Shown here: piece after piece, positions 13,998 to 15,850 of the stretch | How the letters are laid out: every line of letters starts with the position of its first letter | How positions within the stretch are numbered: the first letter of the stretch is position 1 | Assembly (NCBI GenBank): GCA_964542225.1 | Contig: CAZITO010000052.1 | Location: 1-15,850 of the forward strand | Length of the DNA stretch: 15,850 nt | Reading direction: 5' to 3' | DNA from: Scybalousia_A sp964542225 | GTDB lineage: Bacteria; Bacteroidota; Bacteroidia; Bacteroidales; P3 | The notes under the pieces: model-generated | The model's database searches: none | What the model was told of the DNA's origin: nothing | The model's input: the letters and a program-made list of their open reading frames with translations, nothing else | Program-made: the position numbers and the translations under genes

Positions 13998-14672
13998 ATG
14001 AGCAAAATAAAAGACCTTATACAACAACACTGCCCAAACGGAGTGGAATATAAAAAGTTGGGAGAAGTTTGCGAAATTAAACGGGGTAGAGGTATGTCAA
14101 AAAGTGTAAAAGATCCAAAAGCAAAGTTTCCTATTATCCTTTATGGCGAATTATATACTACTTATGGAAATTACATTGATACAATATATTCATTTGCGAG
14201 TGAAGAATGTGTAAAAAGTGCATTAAAGGTTTATAGGGATTCCATACTTTTACCACTTTCAAGTACTACAGCTAAAGCTCAAATTGGAAAAGCATCCGTT
14301 TTAAAAATAAGTTATTGTTACTTAGGAGGAGATGCATTGGCGTTAATTCCCAACAAAAGCATAAACCCAGATTTTCTAATGTATTTTATGAATGGGAATG
14401 CCTTTGAGTATAGAAAAATGAAATGTGTCAAAGGGACAACAATACGACATCTCAATCCGACTCAAATGACTGAGATAGAGATACCTATTCCGCCGATGGA
14501 GGTTCAGGAGGAGATAGTAAGGATATTGGATACGTTTAGCGCGCTTACAGCGGAGCTGGAAGCGGAGCTGGAAGCAAGAAAAAAACAATACCAATATTAT
14601 AGAGATAAACTATTATCTTTTGAGAATTTAGGAGAGAGAGAGAGAGAGATTAACGTGGAGGAGGTTAGGTGA
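13998..14672 (+). CDS. hsdS: Type I specificity subunit HsdS, N-terminal half (in current frame)
   Basis: A 224-aa product with one target-recognition domain. It opens with NGVEYKKLGEVCEIKRGRG, the usual start of TRD1, and continues through RHLNPTQMTEIEIPIPPMEVQ. The central conserved helix IVRILDTFSALTAELEAELE leads to RKKQYQYYRDKLLSFE. The frame then enters a GA-repeat tract and ends seven codons later (INVEEVR, TGA at 14670-14672), whereas a full HsdS has two TRDs in about 400-450 aa. The missing second half continues in another frame from 14650. A single-TRD HsdS can be active by dimerising, as known for truncated EcoDXXI and for NgoAV, so this product may be functional with a palindromic half-site specificity. 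A 12-bp tandem repeat lies at 14550-14573. Confidence 0.9.
   Translation: MSKIKDLIQQHCPNGVEYKKLGEVCEIKRGRGMSKSVKDPKAKFPIILYGELYTTYGNYIDTIYSFASEECVKSALKVYRDSILLPLSSTTAKAQIGKASVLKISYCYLGGDALALIPNKSINPDFLMYFMNGNAFEYRKMKCVKGTTIRHLNPTQMTEIEIPIPPMEVQEEIVRILDTFSALTAELEAELEARKKQYQYYRDKLLSFENLGEREREINVEEVR
14550..14573 (+). repeat. 12-bp tandem repeat in hsdS (AELE x2)
   Basis: GCGGAGCTGGAA occurs twice in tandem (14550-14561, 14562-14573). It encodes AELE-AELE, residues 185-192, directly after LT, so the stretch reads TAEL-EAEL-EA. It lies in the helical spacer between the two TRDs, where EcoR124-type enzymes carry TAEL repeats whose copy number sets the spacer length of the recognised sequence. Loss or gain of one copy keeps the frame and changes the helix by four residues. 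Confidence 0.85.
14632..14649 (+). repeat. (GA)9 simple-sequence repeat, hsdS phase switch
   Basis: Nine GA units run inside the hsdS reading frame exactly at the junction of its two halves. In the present sequence the frame meets TGA at 14670. With one unit more (10) or two fewer (7) it continues as RLTWRRLGEIFDYFSG into the second TRD. With 8 units it would stop at once (TAA, 14651-14653 in present coordinates). Dinucleotide tracts of this length are prone to replication slippage. Confidence 0.9.
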
Positions 14673-14694
14673 AATATTTGATTATTTTTCTGGT

Positions 14695-15264
14695 ATGAGA
14701 GGAGTTTCTAACAAATGGAAAGAATTTGGCAATTGTAAATTTATAGACTATCTTAACGTGTATAACAATATGTGTGTTGATGTTTTTGCTCTTAAAAATG
14801 CAACAGTCAAAAATCAAAAACAAAACATCTTACAAAAAGGTGATATATTACTTACTTGTGCTTCTGAAACACCCGATGAATGTGCAATTAGTTCTGTGAT
14901 AAGAGACTATATAGCAGAAAATACTTTTTTAGACGACCATTTATTTGCATTGAGAATAAAAGAGAATTATAAAGATATTATCAATCCTGCGTTTTATAAT
15001 TATTACTTCCATTCTGCAAATCACAGAAAAGAAGTTAATAAAACTGTTAGAGGTGTTACTCGTTTTTACATTGCGTACCCTTCATTTATGACAATTAAAA
15101 TTCCTATTCCGTCAATGGAGGAGCAGGAAAGGGTTGTTGGGATATTGGATAAATTTGATAGGTTGGTAAATGATATAAGCGAGGGCATACCCGCCGAAAT
15201 AAAAGCCAGACGACAACAATATGAATATTATAGAGATATGTTGTTGAACTTTAAAAAATTGTAA
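14695..15264 (+). CDS. hsdS: HsdS C-terminal half (second TRD), out of frame with the first
   Basis: From the first ATG (14695) this gives 189 aa, but the frame is open back to 14632. The codons before the ATG read LTWRRLGEIFDYFSG, homologous to the TRD1 start VEYKKLGEVCEIKRG, so the ATG lies inside the TRD and is not a natural start. The rest is a complete TRD2 (FYIAYPSFMTIKIPIPSMEEQ), then the second conserved helix IVGILDKF-like segment (VVGILDKFDRLVNDI) and ARRQQYEYYRDMLLNFKKL at the C-terminus. Both conserved regions mirror those of the first half, and there is no other lesion, so the gene looks switched off rather than decayed. GGAGGAGG at 14657-14664 lies about 30 bp before the ATG, too far to direct initiation there. 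It is probably silent in this state and becomes the C-terminal half of a 420- or 422-aa HsdS when the GA tract changes length. Confidence 0.87.
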   Translation: MRGVSNKWKEFGNCKFIDYLNVYNNMCVDVFALKNATVKNQKQNILQKGDILLTCASETPDECAISSVIRDYIAENTFLDDHLFALRIKENYKDIINPAFYNYYFHSANHRKEVNKTVRGVTRFYIAYPSFMTIKIPIPSMEEQERVVGILDKFDRLVNDISEGIPAEIKARRQQYEYYRDMLLNFKKL

Positions 15265-15272
15265 ATAAAAAT

Positions 15273-15381
15273 GTTTTGATAGGTTGTAATGGGGTTTTAT
15301 GAGTTAAGATATCGGCATAAGGGCAAGCCGTTATATTCTTACATTATTACACGCTTTGCCTCTATACCAACCTATAAAAAC
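15273..15381. repeat. Palindrome-bounded repeat element downstream of hsdS
   Basis: An 18-bp left arm (15273-15290, containing ATAGGTTG) matches the reverse complement of the right arm (15364-15381, containing CAACCTAT) at 15 of 18 positions. Inside lies GGGCAAGCCGTTATAT (15321-15336), a member of the GGGCAAAGCCG family, and CGCTTTGCC (15352-15360), which can pair with part of it. It is about 109 bp long with no coding capacity, so it resembles a miniature inverted-repeat element or a nested hairpin terminator of hsdS. I cannot tell whether it is mobile. Confidence 0.6.
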
Positions 15382-15457
15382 AATAAAAAAGCAAAAGAAA
15401 GCAATAAAAATCGGTTTACTGAAAATCAACAAGTTACAAAATAAAAAGTTGCACGCG

Positions 15458-15489
15458 TTTGGTCAGGTCATGGAATCTTCGTAACTTTG
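15458..15489 (+). promoter_or_regulatory. Orphan Bacteroidota promoter
   Basis: TTTG (15458-15461) is followed after 20 bp by TAACTTTG (15482-15489) and then CAAGAG, a full match to the -33/-7 consensus. No credible protein gene follows on the plus strand; instead the 21-bp tandem units and hairpins at 15561-15651 do. Confidence 0.55.
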
Positions 15490-15542
15490 CAAGAGAGAAA
15501 TACCCCTATAAGAAAATTCCCAATTTTTACCCTTATAACTAC

Positions 15543-15735
15543 TTGATAATCAATAAAAACGAAACGGCGTTTTATTTTATCGAAACGCCGATTCGTCGAA
15601 ATGAATCGGCGATTCATTTTCGCGAAACGGGCGAAGAAAAAATTTTTTCTTAGAAAAACAGCTCGAAACCGCTGATTTTCACGATTTTTGCCCGATTTTG
15701 ACCCTTCGAAAAAGGTTAAGTAATTGATAATCAAT
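15543..15735. repeat. TTGATAATCAAT direct-repeat pair
   Basis: The 12-mer TTGATAATCAAT occurs at 15543-15554 and 15724-15735, in the same orientation. Its first 11 bases are themselves a palindrome (TTGAT-A-ATCAA). ACCCCTAT also occurs outside each copy (15502-15509 and 15742-15749). Together they enclose the 21-bp tandem units. The meaning is unknown. Confidence 0.65.
15561..15644. repeat. Four degenerate 21-bp tandem units with alternating complementary centres
   Basis: Units begin at 15561, 15582, 15603 and 15624. Each starts GAAAC or GAATC, followed by GGCG, GCCG, GGCG and GGGC in turn. Because the centres alternate, neighbours can pair. CGGCGTTT (15565-15572) pairs with AAACGCCG (15583-15590). 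CGCCGATTC (15586-15594) pairs with GAATCGGCG (15603-15611). ATGAATC-GGC-GATTCAT (15601-15617) is a hairpin of its own. A perfect 18-bp palindrome, AAGAAAAAATTTTTTCTT (15634-15651), overlaps the end. A structured RNA, a protein-binding array in helical phase, or a heptad-coding repeat on the minus strand are all possible. Confidence 0.7.
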
Positions 15736-15772
15736 GGTAGCACCCCTATTTTTGACTTATAAATGTATATCA

Positions 15773-15850
15773 ATTAAATTTCAGCCTCAGGCTGTTTTAT
15801 TTGGGCAAAGCCGCACCCGTTGGGTGTTTTGTAAGGGCAAAGCCGCACCC
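15773..15850 (+). repeat. Intergenic palindromic repeat, copy at the window end
   Basis: It begins ATTAAATTTCAG like position 1. CAGCCT-C-AGGCTG (15782-15794), GGC-AAA-GCC (15804-15812) and CACCC-GTT-GGGTG (15814-15826) follow, then a second GGGCAAAGCCGCACCC (15835-15850) that runs off the window. The GGGCAAAGCCG unit is therefore in tandem with a 32-bp period. Relative to the copy at 10-22 the first palindrome carries a compensating G/C swap. Confidence 0.8.

Noticed and set aside
14695..14697. ATG 14695 as a genuine independent start of a second hsdS gene
   Set aside because: The homologous TRD start is encoded upstream of this ATG, and there is no ribosome binding site at a working distance.
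14669..14698. Short GTG-initiated frame after GGAGGAGG, coupling translation into the second hsdS half
   Set aside because: It is only nine codons, ends over the ATG at 14695, and the GGAGGAGG is explained as codons of the restored hsdS frame. Probably chance.
15459..15653. 64-aa plus-strand open frame
   Set aside because: Its start overlaps the orphan promoter itself, and the rest is the translated repeat array. No family resemblance.
15468..15773. 101-aa minus-strand open frame as a protein gene
   Set aside because: Low-complexity, no ribosome binding site, and the underlying DNA is a hairpin-forming tandem repeat with an opposing promoter. Kept only as a finding.

Overview
The window comes from an AT-rich chromosome of an anaerobic member of the Bacteroidota, most likely Bacteroidales. 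Four things point there. Bacteroidota-type -7 boxes (TAnnTTTG, usually running on into GCA) lie before nearly every gene start. Most genes lack a strong Shine-Dalgarno sequence. A BatA-domain membrane protein sits beside a DUF3078 protein. An etfB-etfA-acyl-CoA dehydrogenase operon resembles the one in anaerobic Bacteroidales. The species is not identifiable from the sequence alone.

Layout. Positions 1-205 are non-coding and hold palindromic repeats. A Zn/Cd-type P1B ATPase (minus, 210-2102) is divergent from a Fur-family regulator (plus, 2228-2644), with a perfect palindrome in the shared promoter region. Next come a BatA/VWA-type membrane protein (2796-4847) and a DUF3078 outer-membrane-type protein (4867-5745). 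A bidirectional terminator separates these from a convergent aconitase-superfamily hydratase of the YbhJ type (minus, 5822-8059). After a 376-bp gap with two divergent promoters comes the etfB-etfA-acyl-CoA dehydrogenase operon (8436-12096), closed by a strong intrinsic terminator. A type I methylase gene, hsdM (12266-13876), is followed by a specificity gene, hsdS (13998-15264), broken into two frames. No hsdR is present. The last 586 bp are non-coding but highly structured.

Main discovery candidate. The hsdS break lies exactly at a (GA)9 dinucleotide tract at the junction of its two halves. Reading the second half back past its first ATG restores a textbook start of the second target-recognition domain. 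By frame arithmetic, 7 or 10 GA units give full-length HsdS (420 or 422 aa), while 8 or 9 give a half-size, single-TRD subunit. The same gene has a 12-bp tandem duplication encoding AELE-AELE in the central helix, like the EcoR124-type TAEL repeats that set the spacer length of the recognised site. This looks like a phase-variable type I methylation specificity with two independent slippage points.

Second theme. A dispersed family of short intergenic palindromic repeats (core GGGCAAAGCCG, often preceded by CAGGCTnAGCCTG) occurs at both window ends, at the end of the ATPase gene, between hsdM and hsdS, and after hsdS. Downstream of the last gene, an orphan Bacteroidota promoter reads into four degenerate 21-bp tandem units whose centres alternate between complementary sequences. 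The units are enclosed by two copies of TTGATAATCAAT. This could be a structured RNA, a protein-binding array or a mobile repeat.
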